Of a stretch of DNA of 43,483 nt, positions 25,932 to 33,991 are shown piece after piece. The stretch comes from Clostridiales bacterium (GTDB lineage Bacteria > Bacillota > Clostridia > Oscillospirales > Oscillospiraceae): the NCBI GenBank assembly GCA_014799475.1, contig JAAVHX010000023.1:1-43483 (forward strand). The letters are read 5' to 3'. Every line of letters begins with the position of its first letter. Position 1 is the stretch's first letter. The translations under genes and the position numbers were made by a program. The notes under the pieces were generated by a model. It did no database searches. It was not told where the DNA came from and saw only the letters and a list, made by a program, of their open reading frames with translations.

Positions 25932-26150
25932 ATGATTTTTAATGAGCGCCTAAAAATTCTGCGTACTGAAAAAGGCTTGACACAGGAAGAGGCTGCTGGT
26001 AAGCTCGACTTTAACTATCGCCATTTTCAACGGCTGGAAGCCGATGGACACTTGCCGAACTATAAAAGTCTGCTTCAAATTGCCGACTTTTTTGAGGTGT
26101 CAGTGGACTGGCTCATGGGCCGCACCGACAAGCGGGAGGTCAACCGATAA
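25932..26150 (+). CDS. XRE-family transcriptional regulator
   Basis: A 72-residue single-domain XRE/Cro-type DNA-binding protein: RLKILRTEKGLTQEEAAGK (helices 1-2), the recognition helix NYRHFQRLEADG, then SLLQIADFFEVSVDWLMGRTDKR. Its GC content is lower than in neighbouring core genes. The start ATG follows GGGAAGTGGAAAA. It is divergent from the 60-aa ORF across an 83-bp gap with a clear operator. Although it is unlike the other XRE protein (3901) in detail, the C-terminal helix ends with the same S(M/V)D(Y/W)L(A/M)G(L/R)TD signature. It presumably represses its own gene and the small ORF. Confidence 0.93.
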   Translation: MIFNERLKILRTEKGLTQEEAAGKLDFNYRHFQRLEADGHLPNYKSLLQIADFFEVSVDWLMGRTDKREVNR

Positions 26151-26181
26151 GGGGCGGCCAGCCGAGGGAAAGGAGAGCAAA

Positions 26182-26682
26182 ATGCCAAAGCATAAAATTA
26201 TCATCTCCGCCAACGTACCCGGCGTGAACGAGGGCCTGCGGTCTTTCCTCCGCAAGGTCATCCGCACCGCCCTGGACGCCGAGGGAGTTGACGTGCCCTG
26301 TGAAGTTAATGTCCTTGTCACCAACGATACGGGCATCCATCGGGTCAATTTGGATATGCGGGACGTGGACGCGCCCACCGATGTATTGTCTTTCCCCATG
26401 TTCGAGCTGGCTCCGGGGGACAAGCCCTCTGAGGAGGACGCCGACCCGGCCACCGGGCTGGCACCCCTGGGGGATATGTGCATCTCCCTGGAGCGCGTCC
26501 ACGCCCAGGCCAAGGAGTACGGCCACTCCAACCGCCGGGAGCTGGCGTATTTAGCCGTCCACTCCGTGCTACACCTGCTGGGCTATGACCACCTGGACGA
26601 GGGGCCCATGAAGGCCCAGATGCGCGAAAGAGAGGAGAGCATCATGAAGGAATTAGGATTAGAGCGGGAGAAAAATACATGA
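26182..26682 (+). CDS. ybeY: Endoribonuclease YbeY (rRNA maturation factor)
   Basis: A 166-residue single-strand-specific metallo-endoribonuclease involved in 16S rRNA 3'-end maturation and ribosome quality control. The UPF0054 signature HSVLHLLGYDH, with three zinc-binding His, is near the C-terminus (~138-148). TDVLSFPM, with the conserved Asp-Val-Leu-Ser-Phe, is upstream. The start ATG follows AAAGGAGAGC. It is separated from its usual neighbour phoH by the inserted XRE module and overlaps the following lipoprotein gene (ATGA). Confidence 0.97.
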   Translation: MPKHKIIISANVPGVNEGLRSFLRKVIRTALDAEGVDVPCEVNVLVTNDTGIHRVNLDMRDVDAPTDVLSFPMFELAPGDKPSEEDADPATGLAPLGDMCISLERVHAQAKEYGHSNRRELAYLAVHSVLHLLGYDHLDEGPMKAQMREREESIMKELGLEREKNT

Positions 26683-27539
26683 AAATGCGCTATGCTTTGC
26701 TGGCGGCAGCTCTGTCGCTGCTGCTGGCCGGATGCCAGGCGGAGGAGCCGGTAGAGACCGTGTCTGTGCCGCTGGGTACGGCTACTCCGATGAAGGAATC
26801 TGCGCCGTCGGAAGCGCCATCCCCAACCCAAGACCCGCTGGAGGAGCTTTTGGCCCGACAGCCCATCGACGACGATCACGACGCTTTCCTGGTGGACACT
26901 GGGGGCAGACTGGGAACGCTGCTGGTGACAGCGGAGCTGGAGGAGCGGGGGCCGGAGCCGAAACCAGGGTGGGAGTCGTGGGAATACCCAGTGTGCTTTG
27001 CTGTTTGGAATCCCAAGGATATGAGCCAACCAATCCAGAAGCTGGAAGGGATAACTTGGGGGACATATCATTGGCATGAGGCGCTGGACGCCAACTTCGA
27101 CGGGTACATGGATTTCAGCTATATGTATGCCATGGGCAACCAGCCGAACTATTGGTATCTCTGGGTTTGGGACGAGGATGCGGGGCAGTTTGTGGAAGTG
27201 CCGGAGTACAGGGAGATATCCGGGCCCCGCTGTAACCCGGAAACGGAGATCATTGATGGCTGGGCCCGCTACAGCGGCGGTGGGGACGGCCTGACCACCT
27301 TCTACCGCTGGGAGGATGGAGCGCTGGTGTGCATCCGGCGGATCGAGACGGGGTACGATGATGAAAACCGGATATACGTAGATGAAGTATCCTATTTCCC
27401 TTCCTGGATCAAAGTAGAGGATCGGATCGACGGGGAGCTGACCCAGGTGTACTACCAGTATTTTGCGCCGGATGCAGGAACTGATTTCTTTCCGGAACGG
27501 TTTAAATGGGAAAATCTGGACTATCACGGCGAAAATTAA
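26679..27539 (+). CDS. Lipoprotein of unknown function
   Basis: A 286-residue lipoprotein with signal MKMRYALLAAALSLLLAGC (lipobox LAGC, Cys19). A Ser/Pro/Thr/Glu-rich linker (~20-52) follows, then a folded outer domain rich in Trp and Tyr. That domain has one calcium-loop-like segment (ANFDGYMDF), as in FG-GAP/XAC2610-type repeats. It starts inside ybeY (ATGA), so translation is coupled although the product goes to the outer face. It splits the usual ybeY-era pair. Its Asp-loop and Trp-rich character recalls the lipoprotein at 4281; no deeper similarity was verified. Confidence 0.8.
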   Translation: MKMRYALLAAALSLLLAGCQAEEPVETVSVPLGTATPMKESAPSEAPSPTQDPLEELLARQPIDDDHDAFLVDTGGRLGTLLVTAELEERGPEPKPGWESWEYPVCFAVWNPKDMSQPIQKLEGITWGTYHWHEALDANFDGYMDFSYMYAMGNQPNYWYLWVWDEDAGQFVEVPEYREISGPRCNPETEIIDGWARYSGGGDGLTTFYRWEDGALVCIRRIETGYDDENRIYVDEVSYFPSWIKVEDRIDGELTQVYYQYFAPDAGTDFFPERFKWENLDYHGEN

Positions 27540-27569
27540 AATGCTCAAAGAAAGTTGAGGATTACCTAA

Positions 27570-28463
27570 ATGAACATCAAAAAATCGGGCATCATTACCA
27601 TCTGCGGACGGCCCAACGTGGGCAAGTCCACCCTGACCAACACCCTGGCGGGGGAGAAGATCGCCATTGTCTCCCCCAAGCCCCAGACCACTCGGAACCG
27701 CATCTGCGCCGTCCTGAACCGGGGGGACAGCCAGTTCGTGTTCGTGGACACGCCGGGGCTGCACCGCGCCCGCACCCGGCTGGGGGACTATATGGTGAAG
27801 GTGGTGCGCCAGTCGGTGGCGGATGTGGACGGGGTGATGCTGCTGGTGGAGCCGGTGGATCACATCGGCGGGCCGGAGCAGGAGCTCATCGACCGTATCA
27901 AGACGCTTGGCGCGCCCGCCGCCCTGGTCATCAACAAGATCGACACGGTGGAGAAGGAAAAGCTGCTCTCGGTGATGGCGGCATACGGCGCGGCCTACGA
28001 CTGGGACGCGGTGGTGCCCATCTCGGCCAAGACCGGCGAGGGTGTGGACGAACTGCTGGAGGTGCTGGGTGGCTGGCTGCCCGAGGGGCCGCAGCTTTTC
28101 CCCGACGGGGCGGTCACCGACCAGCCGGAGCGGCAGATCATGGCGGAGATCGTCCGGGAGAAGCTGCTGCGGGAGCTGGACAAGGAGATCCCCCACGGTA
28201 CGGCGGTGGAGGTGACCAAGTTCTCCCAGCGGGATACTGACATCATCGACTGCCATGTGACCATTTACTGTGAAAAAGCCTCCCACAAGGGCATCATCAT
28301 CGGCAAGGGCGGGGCCATGCTGAAGAAGATCAGTACCCAGGCCCGGCAGGATATGGAGGCGTTCATGGGGGCCAAGGTGTATTTGGAGACATGGGTGAAG
28401 GTGAAGGAGAACTGGCGGGACAACCCAGCGGCCATCCAGAATTTCGGGTATACTGAGGACTGA
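27570..28463 (+). CDS. era: GTPase Era
   Basis: Era (297 aa) is a GTPase that binds the 3' end of 16S rRNA during 30S assembly. Visible are G1 GRPNVGKS (13-20), the switch I Thr in PQTTRNR, G3 DTPG, G4 NKID and G5 SAKTG. The C-terminal KH domain has the GIIIGKGGAMLKKI loop. The start ATG follows TTGAGGATT. It lies in the conserved ybeY-era-yqzL-recO stretch. Confidence 0.98.
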   Translation: MNIKKSGIITICGRPNVGKSTLTNTLAGEKIAIVSPKPQTTRNRICAVLNRGDSQFVFVDTPGLHRARTRLGDYMVKVVRQSVADVDGVMLLVEPVDHIGGPEQELIDRIKTLGAPAALVINKIDTVEKEKLLSVMAAYGAAYDWDAVVPISAKTGEGVDELLEVLGGWLPEGPQLFPDGAVTDQPERQIMAEIVREKLLRELDKEIPHGTAVEVTKFSQRDTDIIDCHVTIYCEKASHKGIIIGKGGAMLKKISTQARQDMEAFMGAKVYLETWVKVKENWRDNPAAIQNFGYTED

Positions 28464-28466
28464 GCC

Positions 28467-29147
28467 ATGGTAGACATCGAAAATTGGATGAAAGAGCTCG
28501 CCGGGAAGCTGGCGGATGAGTTTGGCCCTCGGCTGCTGTTCCTGGGGCTCCAGGGCAGCTACGGTCGGGGAGAGGCCACTGAGGACAGCGACATCGACGT
28601 GGTGACGGTGCTGGATGAGGCGGAGCTGGCCGACCTGGACGCCTACCGGGCCATTGTGTCCGCTATGCCCGAGGGGAAGAAAGCCTGCGGTTTCCTGTGC
28701 GGGGCGGCGGAGCTGAAGAGCTGGCCCAAATATGACCTGCTGGGGGTGGCCCGGGACACCCGGGATGTGTACGGAAGTCTGGCGGAGCTGCTGCCCCCGC
28801 TGGACCGAAACGACCTGGCGGACGCGGTGGCCGTGGGTGCGTCTGGGCTGTACCATGCTGCGGTCCACACCTACCTCTATGGGGGGAAGGAGAAGCGGCC
28901 GCGGTTTTTGGCAAACGCCCATAAGAGTATTTTCTTCGCCCTGCGTGCCTGGCACGAGCTGCGCACCGGCGAAGCTGTGCGGACAAAGAGGGATCTGCTT
29001 TTGCGGCTCTCCGGAGATGAGCGGAAGCTTTTGGAGTGGGGCGTGGCCAAACAGGAGCCCGAGGAGCCGCCGGAAACCGCGTTTGCCCGTCTGCTGCACT
29101 GGTCTGCCTCGGCCATGGCCGAGGCACAGGACGCAAAAATTTCCTGA
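28467..29147 (+). CDS. Nucleotidyltransferase-domain protein with helical C-terminus
   Basis: A 226-residue protein of the DNA polymerase beta-like nucleotidyltransferase superfamily. The NT signature is GSYGRGEATEDSDID: GSYGRG at 30-35 and catalytic Asp in DSDID (40-44). The C-terminal half (~115-226) is helical and resembles HEPN or antibiotic-NTase helper domains, but no RxxxxH motif can be claimed. The ATG follows GAGGACTGAG, 3 bp after era. Such proteins range from antibiotic nucleotidyltransferases to MNT antitoxins. As the two halves are in one chain and no partner gene is adjacent, a single enzyme is likelier than a toxin-antitoxin pair. Substrate unknown. Confidence 0.8.
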   Translation: MVDIENWMKELAGKLADEFGPRLLFLGLQGSYGRGEATEDSDIDVVTVLDEAELADLDAYRAIVSAMPEGKKACGFLCGAAELKSWPKYDLLGVARDTRDVYGSLAELLPPLDRNDLADAVAVGASGLYHAAVHTYLYGGKEKRPRFLANAHKSIFFALRAWHELRTGEAVRTKRDLLLRLSGDERKLLEWGVAKQEPEEPPETAFARLLHWSASAMAEAQDAKIS

Positions 29148-29198
29148 CATAATCCGCCTGCCCCTGCCCATGCTAACCATGGACAGGAGGGACGGCAG

Positions 29199-29381
29199 AT
29201 GATGAACGAACCGTATTGGGGCCTGTTTTGGACAACTGGGATGCCGGAGGCCTGGCTCATGAGCCGGGAACGGATGGGGCAGCTCAGGGATGACGCCGGG
29301 CCGGGGGCGGAGGGAACCGCCGCCGGAGCCCAGCCCAGCCCATCGGACGATGCCCCCGGCAGCCCCGGGGGGTTCACCTGA
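29199..29381 (+). CDS. YqzL-like small protein
   Basis: A 60-residue protein whose N-terminal half (EPYWGLFWTTGMPEAWLMSRE) matches the short YqzL pattern of an aromatic pair, TG and an acidic (A/Y)LL segment. The C-terminal half is low-complexity Gly/Ala/Ser/Pro. YqzL lies between era and recO in Bacillus and many clostridia; the position here is the same, which is the main support. The start is ATG after GGACAGGAGG (an ATG one codon later is possible). The function is unknown. It was identified by position and a short motif only. Confidence 0.7.
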   Translation: MMNEPYWGLFWTTGMPEAWLMSRERMGQLRDDAGPGAEGTAAGAQPSPSDDAPGSPGGFT

Positions 29382-29432
29382 ATCAAACCGCCCGGACGGC
29401 GCTTCGCCGGGGCGGTACATAGGAGCGTCGCT

Positions 29433-30194
29433 ATGCACCTGACAACGAACGCCCTCGTGCTGCGCGAGGTGAATTACAAGGAATCGGATAAGATCCTTAC
29501 CCTGCTCACCGAGAAGGAGGGCAAGCTCACCGTGTCCGCCCGGGGGTGCCGGAAAAAGGACAGTCCCATCGCCTCCGCCTGTCAGCTGCTGGCCTGGGGG
29601 GAGTTCACCCTGTACGAGTACAACGGGCGGTGGGCTGTAAAGGAGACCGCGTCCGAGCGGCTGTTTGACGGGGTGCGGGGGGATCTGGAGAAAATCGCCC
29701 TGGCCAGCTACTTTGTGGAGGTCACCGAGGCCCTGGCCGAGGAGGGCCAGCCAGACCCCGGTTTGCTGGCGGTGACACTGAACTGCCTCCACGCCTTGGA
29801 TAAGCTGCCCGTGCCCCTGCCCCAGGTAAAGGCCGCTTTCGAGTGGCGTTCTATGGCGCTGGCGGGGTATGAGCCCCAAATCGCCCGGTGCGGCGTATGC
29901 GGGCGGGAGCAGCCCCGGGAGCCCCACATCCATTTGGGGGAGGGCACCGTCCACTGCGGCCCCTGCCGGGACAAGCTGGGGGAGGGGGTGTCCATGCCGC
30001 TGACCACGGCGGCGCTGGCCGCCCTGCGGCACATCACCTGGGGGCCCCGGAAGCGTCTGCTGTCCTTCCGGCTGGACGGCGAGGGGCTGCAAAAGCTGTC
30101 CGATGCGTCGGAGGCGTATCTGATGACCCGCCTGGAGCGGGGCTTCCGGACGCTGGATTTCTACAAGAAGATTACTTACAAACCATCGTTATAA
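29433..30194 (+). CDS. recO: DNA repair protein RecO
   Basis: RecO (253 aa) loads RecA on SSB-coated ssDNA in the RecFOR pathway. It has the N-terminal OB-fold (TNALVLREVNYKESDKILTLLT), a helical middle and the zinc-binding CGVCG...CGPCRDK (~149-172). The start ATG follows ATAGGAGCG. Its 3' end is followed by a GC-rich palindrome. It is 86 bp before mutS2. Confidence 0.97.
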   Translation: MHLTTNALVLREVNYKESDKILTLLTEKEGKLTVSARGCRKKDSPIASACQLLAWGEFTLYEYNGRWAVKETASERLFDGVRGDLEKIALASYFVEVTEALAEEGQPDPGLLAVTLNCLHALDKLPVPLPQVKAAFEWRSMALAGYEPQIARCGVCGREQPREPHIHLGEGTVHCGPCRDKLGEGVSMPLTTAALAALRHITWGPRKRLLSFRLDGEGLQKLSDASEAYLMTRLERGFRTLDFYKKITYKPSL

Positions 30195-30219
30195 ATTGCG
30201 GTGCGACTGGCTTCAGGCA

Positions 30220-30241
30220 CTCCGCCCCCGCAGGGGCGGAG
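30220..30241. repeat. GC-rich palindrome between recO and mutS2
   Basis: A 9-bp perfect stem (30220-30228, 30233-30241) with a CGCA loop is centred in the 86-bp recO-mutS2 gap. It lacks a T-run, so it is not a typical terminator. The flanks (AATTGCGGTG... and ...CCACTGCCATCAATTG) are themselves loosely inverted, giving a long imperfect palindrome that could be a REP-like element. Confidence 0.6.
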
Positions 30242-30280
30242 GCTGAATTTCAACCACTGCCATCAATTGAGGATCATATT

Positions 30281-32665
30281 ATGACACAATTATTTGAAAA
30301 ATCTATTGAGACCCTGGAGTTGCCCCGGGTGCTGTCCCTGCTGGCAGACGAGGCGGCCACGGAGGAGGGGAAGGAGCGCTGTCTGGCCCTGCGGCCCCTG
30401 GATGTGCAGAGCGACGTGCACCGCCTGCAAAAGCAGACTTCCGCCGCCTTTGACCTGCTGGTGAAGCACGGTACGCTCTCCCTGTCCGGGGTGAGGCCGG
30501 TGGCGGCGGCCCTGCAAAGGGCGGACCGGGGCGGCGCGCTGAATACCCGGGAGCTGCTGGACATCGCCCAGGTGCTGCGCTGTGCGAGGAGCGTCCGGGA
30601 GTACGGCGCGGGAAACGGCGAGGTCAAGACGGTGCTGGACGGCTACTTTGAAAGCCTCACCGCCAACCGCTTTCTGGAGGACAAGATCACCGGCTCCATC
30701 CTCAGCGAGGACGAGATCGCCGACGCCGCCTCCCCGGAGCTGGCCGACATCCGGCGGCATATCCGGGCGGCGGCGGGCAAGGTGCGGGACGTGCTGAATC
30801 GGCTGATTTCGTCCAACCAGTCCAAGTATTTGCAGGACGCCATCATCACCATGCGGGGGGGCCGGTATGTGGTGCCGGTGAAGAGCGAGCACAAAAACGA
30901 CATCCCCGGTCTGGTACATGACGTGTCCGGCTCGGGCGGCACCTTTTTCATCGAGCCCATGGGGGTGGTGAACGCCAACAACGAGCTGCGGGAGCTCCAG
31001 GCCAAGGAGCAGAAGGAGATCGAGCGCATCCTGGCAGAGCTGTCCGCCGACTGCGCCGGTTTCAAAACGGACATTGAGGACGACTACCAGACCCTGGTCT
31101 CTCTGGACTGCATCTTTGCCCGGGCCAAGCTGTCCTCCGCCATGGGGGCTATGGAGCCGACGCTGGGCAATCATATCGAGCTGAGAAAGGCCCGCCACCC
31201 ACTGCTGGACCCCAAGACCGCCGTGCGCAACGACCTGACCCTGGGCGGCAAATTCGACACCCTGGTCATCACCGGCCCAAACACCGGCGGCAAGACGGTG
31301 ACGCTGAAAACCCTGGGCCTGCTTACCCTAATGGCTCAGTGCGGCCTGCATATCCCGGCCTCCGACGGCTCCACCGTGAAGGTGTGCTCCGCCGTGCTGG
31401 CGGACATCGGGGACGAGCAGTCCATCGACCAGTCTCTGTCCACCTTCTCCTCCCACATGACCAACATCGTGGCCATCCTGGAGCAGGCGGATGACGAGAC
31501 GCTGATCCTGTTCGACGAGCTGGGGGCGGGCACCGACCCGGTGGAGGGCGCGGCCCTGGCCGCCGCCGTCATTGAGTCCGCCCGGGGGATGGGGGCCACG
31601 GTGGCCGCCACCACCCACTACGCCGAGCTGAAGGTATATGCCATGACCACCGTCGGGGTGGAGAACGCCTCCTGCGAGTTTGACGTGGAGACGCTGGCCC
31701 CCACTTACCGGGTGCTCATCGGCATTCCGGGCAAGTCCAACGCCTTCGCCATTTCCCGGAGACTGGGCCTGCCCGATTATATTATCCAGAAGGCCGCAGA
31801 CCGCATCGACGCGGAGAATGTGCGCTTTGAGGACGTGCTCAGCCAGCTGGACATTCAGCGCCAGGCCATGGAGAAGGAGAAGGAGCAGGCAGCCAAGCTG
31901 CGCCGGGAGATGGAGGAGGCCCGTGCCCAGGCGGAGCAGTACCGCGCCCACATCGAGGAGGAGCGGCGGCGCGCCACCGAGAAGGCCCAGGCGGAGGCGC
32001 GGTCTATCATTGAACAGGCCCGGGACGCCGCCGACCAGACCTTTAAAGAGCTGAATGAAATGCGCCGCCGCCAAGAGCAGAGCCGGGAGTGGGTGGACGA
32101 CAACGAGCAGCGCTCCGAGCTGCGCCGGAAGCTCAACGAGGCGGACGCCGCCCTGGGCGGCAGGAGGGAGGACCTGCCGCCCCCGCCGCCCACCCGGGAC
32201 GCGGTTGTGGGCGACACGGTGGAGTTGGTGAAGATGGGCACTCAGGCGGAGGTCGTGGGCCTCAATAAAGACGGCACGCTCCAGCTTCAGGCGGGTATCC
32301 TCAAAATGAAGGCCAAGCAAAGCGAGGTGCGGGTGCTGGAGGACGTCACCGCCCGGAAGAAGCAGAGCGCCCGGGACAAGCAGCGTAATGCCGCGGTGAG
32401 CCGCCCCTTCCGGGCCGCGGCCGCCAAGGCGGAGCTGGACCTGCGGGGCATGATGGTGGACGAGGCGCTGGGGGCGGTGGACCTGTTTCTGGACAACGCC
32501 CTCATGGGCAGGCTGGAGACGGTGACCATCATCCACGGCAAGGGCACCGGGGCGCTGCGCAAAGCGGTGCGGGAGCACCTGAAAAAGAGCCGCTACGTGA
32601 AGGAATACCGCCCCGGCGTCTACGGAGAGGGCGAGGACGGCGTTACGGTAGCCACTTTGAAATAA
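30281..32665 (+). CDS. mutS2: Endonuclease MutS2
   Basis: MutS2 (794 aa) is a MutS-like ATPase with a C-terminal Smr nuclease domain. It suppresses homologous recombination and, in B. subtilis, rescues collided ribosomes. It has Walker A GPNTGGKT (332-339), Walker B ILFDELGAGTDP, a coiled-coil region (~505-600, many Glu/Arg/Ala) and a terminal Smr domain (~718-794) with LDLRGMMVDEAL and the HGKGTGALRKAV motif. The ATG at 30281 follows TTGAGGATC; a much longer in-frame extension would overlap recO in another frame. It is followed by a strong hairpin. Confidence 0.97.
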   Translation: MTQLFEKSIETLELPRVLSLLADEAATEEGKERCLALRPLDVQSDVHRLQKQTSAAFDLLVKHGTLSLSGVRPVAAALQRADRGGALNTRELLDIAQVLRCARSVREYGAGNGEVKTVLDGYFESLTANRFLEDKITGSILSEDEIADAASPELADIRRHIRAAAGKVRDVLNRLISSNQSKYLQDAIITMRGGRYVVPVKSEHKNDIPGLVHDVSGSGGTFFIEPMGVVNANNELRELQAKEQKEIERILAELSADCAGFKTDIEDDYQTLVSLDCIFARAKLSSAMGAMEPTLGNHIELRKARHPLLDPKTAVRNDLTLGGKFDTLVITGPNTGGKTVTLKTLGLLTLMAQCGLHIPASDGSTVKVCSAVLADIGDEQSIDQSLSTFSSHMTNIVAILEQADDETLILFDELGAGTDPVEGAALAAAVIESARGMGATVAATTHYAELKVYAMTTVGVENASCEFDVETLAPTYRVLIGIPGKSNAFAISRRLGLPDYIIQKAADRIDAENVRFEDVLSQLDIQRQAMEKEKEQAAKLRREMEEARAQAEQYRAHIEEERRRATEKAQAEARSIIEQARDAADQTFKELNEMRRRQEQSREWVDDNEQRSELRRKLNEADAALGGRREDLPPPPPTRDAVVGDTVELVKMGTQAEVVGLNKDGTLQLQAGILKMKAKQSEVRVLEDVTARKKQSARDKQRNAAVSRPFRAAAAKAELDLRGMMVDEALGAVDLFLDNALMGRLETVTIIHGKGTGALRKAVREHLKKSRYVKEYRPGVYGEGEDGVTVATLK

Positions 32666-32677
32666 CGGGCGCGATAG

Positions 32678-32707
32678 AGCCCCTCCCCCTTATGAGGGGG
32701 AGGGGCT
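32678..32707. terminator. Hairpin between mutS2 and DUF4363 gene
   Basis: A perfect 13-bp C/G-rich stem (32678-32690 with 32695-32707) with a TATG loop lies between two convergent genes. There is no T-run on either strand. It probably limits read-through in both directions. Confidence 0.75.
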
Positions 32708-32711
32708 TCGT

Positions 32712-33098
32712 TCATAGTAGGTTGGTGAGGGTGGGCAGCTCCGCCTCCACCAGCAGTCCCAGCTGGACGAGCAGCCGGGCGTTGACGGCGGCGTATTCGG
32801 CGGGCTGCTTTTCAGCGCCCTCCAGGAAGGCCAGGGCCTCGTCCATGGAGACCTGGATGGCGTCGGTGTCGGCATGGCGCAGGGTGATGTGGAGATAGGC
32901 CTCCCACTCCATCCAGCGCTCCTTGGCCTGGCGGGTGAGGCGGGCGGCGCCCTCCCAGTCCTCCCGCTCCACCAACTCCTGGGCCTGGGTGAGCAGGTCG
33001 GTGAGCTGGCCGGTGACGCGGCCCAGCTGCCAGATGTGCAGGCCGGACAGGATGGCCAGCAGGGCGATCAGCCCAATGGCGAGATACAGCCGCTTCAT
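32712..33098 (-). CDS. DUF4363 family protein
   Basis: A 128-residue protein with an N-terminal membrane anchor (KRLYLAIGLIALLAILSGLHI, ~2-22), followed by a helical outer domain. LTQAQELVEREDWEGAARLTRQAKERW is a TPR-like helical hairpin. This is the pattern of DUF4363, which in clostridia commonly occurs next to DUF421 genes. It overlaps the DUF421 gene by 4 bp (ATGA), so both are made from one message. The function is unknown; a spore-related role is inferred from the promoter. Confidence 0.85.
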   Translation of the reverse strand: MKRLYLAIGLIALLAILSGLHIWQLGRVTGQLTDLLTQAQELVEREDWEGAARLTRQAKERWMEWEAYLHITLRHADTDAIQVSMDEALAFLEGAEKQPAEYAAVNARLLVQLGLLVEAELPTLTNLL

Positions 33099-33778
33099 TT
33101 TTCCGCCTCCTTTTTGGGTACGCAGTAGGTGGTGCCCCCCTCGTCCACGGTGAGCAGGAACGCCTGCCGGTAGGAGTGCAGCCCGTGGCTGGCCAGCTGC
33201 TTTTCCAGCCAGACGTGCTCATAGCCCAGCCCCTTCAGGTTGTGCTCTAACAAATGTCCGTCGCTGACCAGCACCACCGGCAGCCCGGTCTCCTGGGTGG
33301 ACACCCCCATTTGGGCGGCAGTGACGGGCTTTTCGGCGGCGAAGGGCAGTACGGAAAGCTGCCCGTTGGTTTCCAGCAGCGCGAACTTGATGGATTTGAA
33401 GTCGGCATAGCCCTGGATGCGAAGCTCCTCCATCAGCTCATCCAGGGTGAGACGGTTCTTTTTCAGCTCCGTCTCCAGCACCTGACCGTTCTCCACCACG
33501 ATGGAGGGCCGCCCGCACAGCAGCGCCCGGAACCGGATGGATCGGGTGCAGAGCACCGACATGATGGTGGACAGGGCCAGCAGTATGATGATGGGGATCA
33601 GCCCCCAGAGCAGGGGGATGCCGTTGTCCTGCATGGGGACGGAGGCCAGGTCGGCGATGATAAGGGTGAGCACCAGCTCGGAGGGCTCCAGCTGGCCGAT
33701 CTGATGCTTGCCCAGCAGCCGGATGCCCACTACGATGAGCAGGTAGAGCACCACGGTGCGTATGAGTACCACAAACAT
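33095..33778 (-). CDS. DUF421 family membrane protein (YetF/YdfS-like)
   Basis: A 227-residue protein with three membrane segments (~2-20, ~32-52, ~57-80). The DUF421 signature is GKHQIGQLEPSELVLTLIIADLASVPM, followed by a cytoplasmic domain with RGRPxIV-like CGRPSIVVENG and LTLDELMEELRIQGYADF. The ATG follows GGAGGTTTTTT. Proteins of this family in Bacillus are often under forespore sigma factors. A matching sigma-G-type promoter lies upstream here. It is co-transcribed with the DUF4363 gene. The molecular function is unknown. Confidence 0.93.
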   Translation of the reverse strand: MFVVLIRTVVLYLLIVVGIRLLGKHQIGQLEPSELVLTLIIADLASVPMQDNGIPLLWGLIPIIILLALSTIMSVLCTRSIRFRALLCGRPSIVVENGQVLETELKKNRLTLDELMEELRIQGYADFKSIKFALLETNGQLSVLPFAAEKPVTAAQMGVSTQETGLPVVLVSDGHLLEHNLKGLGYEHVWLEKQLASHGLHSYRQAFLLTVDEGGTTYCVPKKEAEK

Positions 33779-33856
33779 AAAAAACCTCCATGCGCTCGGA
33801 CGGAGCTTGCCGATCAGATAATTTCTTTTCCAATCGGTACGTGATTCGGATTCCTA

Positions 33857-33886
33857 TAATATGTGGAAAATGACCGAGAGATATTC
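33857..33886 (-). promoter_or_regulatory. Sigma-G-type promoter of the DUF421-DUF4363 pair
   Basis: Minus strand: GAATA (33882-33886), an 18-bp spacer and CATATTA (33857-33863). This fits the B. subtilis sigma-G consensus GHATR-N17/18-CATWHTA at every position. It is 79 bp upstream of the DUF421 ATG. No good sigma-A promoter was found for this pair. Confidence 0.65.
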
Positions 33887-33915
33887 TTGTTTTTTTTGGA
33901 GAAATACGGTAAAAT
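33887..33915 (+). promoter_or_regulatory. Promoter of the 33992 gene
   Basis: TTGTTT (33887-33892), a 17-bp spacer and TAAAAT (33910-33915) lie 76 bp upstream of the ATG. A moderate sigma-A match, back-to-back with the sigma-G-like promoter. Confidence 0.55.
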
Positions 33916-33991
33916 AAAAGGCATTCCGAACAAAGGCATGGAAGGAATAGCGGGAAGGGCGCCCCGACGGGACAGGATGAGGTGAGAGGGT

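Noticed and set aside
28467-29381. Toxin-antitoxin pair made of the nucleotidyltransferase and the following small ORF
   Set aside because: The small ORF fits YqzL by position and motif, and the nucleotidyltransferase carries its helical domain in the same chain.
26583-30092. A 1169-codon open frame on the minus strand opposite lipoprotein, era, nucleotidyltransferase and recO
   Set aside because: It is antisense to well-supported genes and has His/Gln/Leu/Pro/Arg-rich composition typical of a shadow of GC-rich coding DNA. No known domain.
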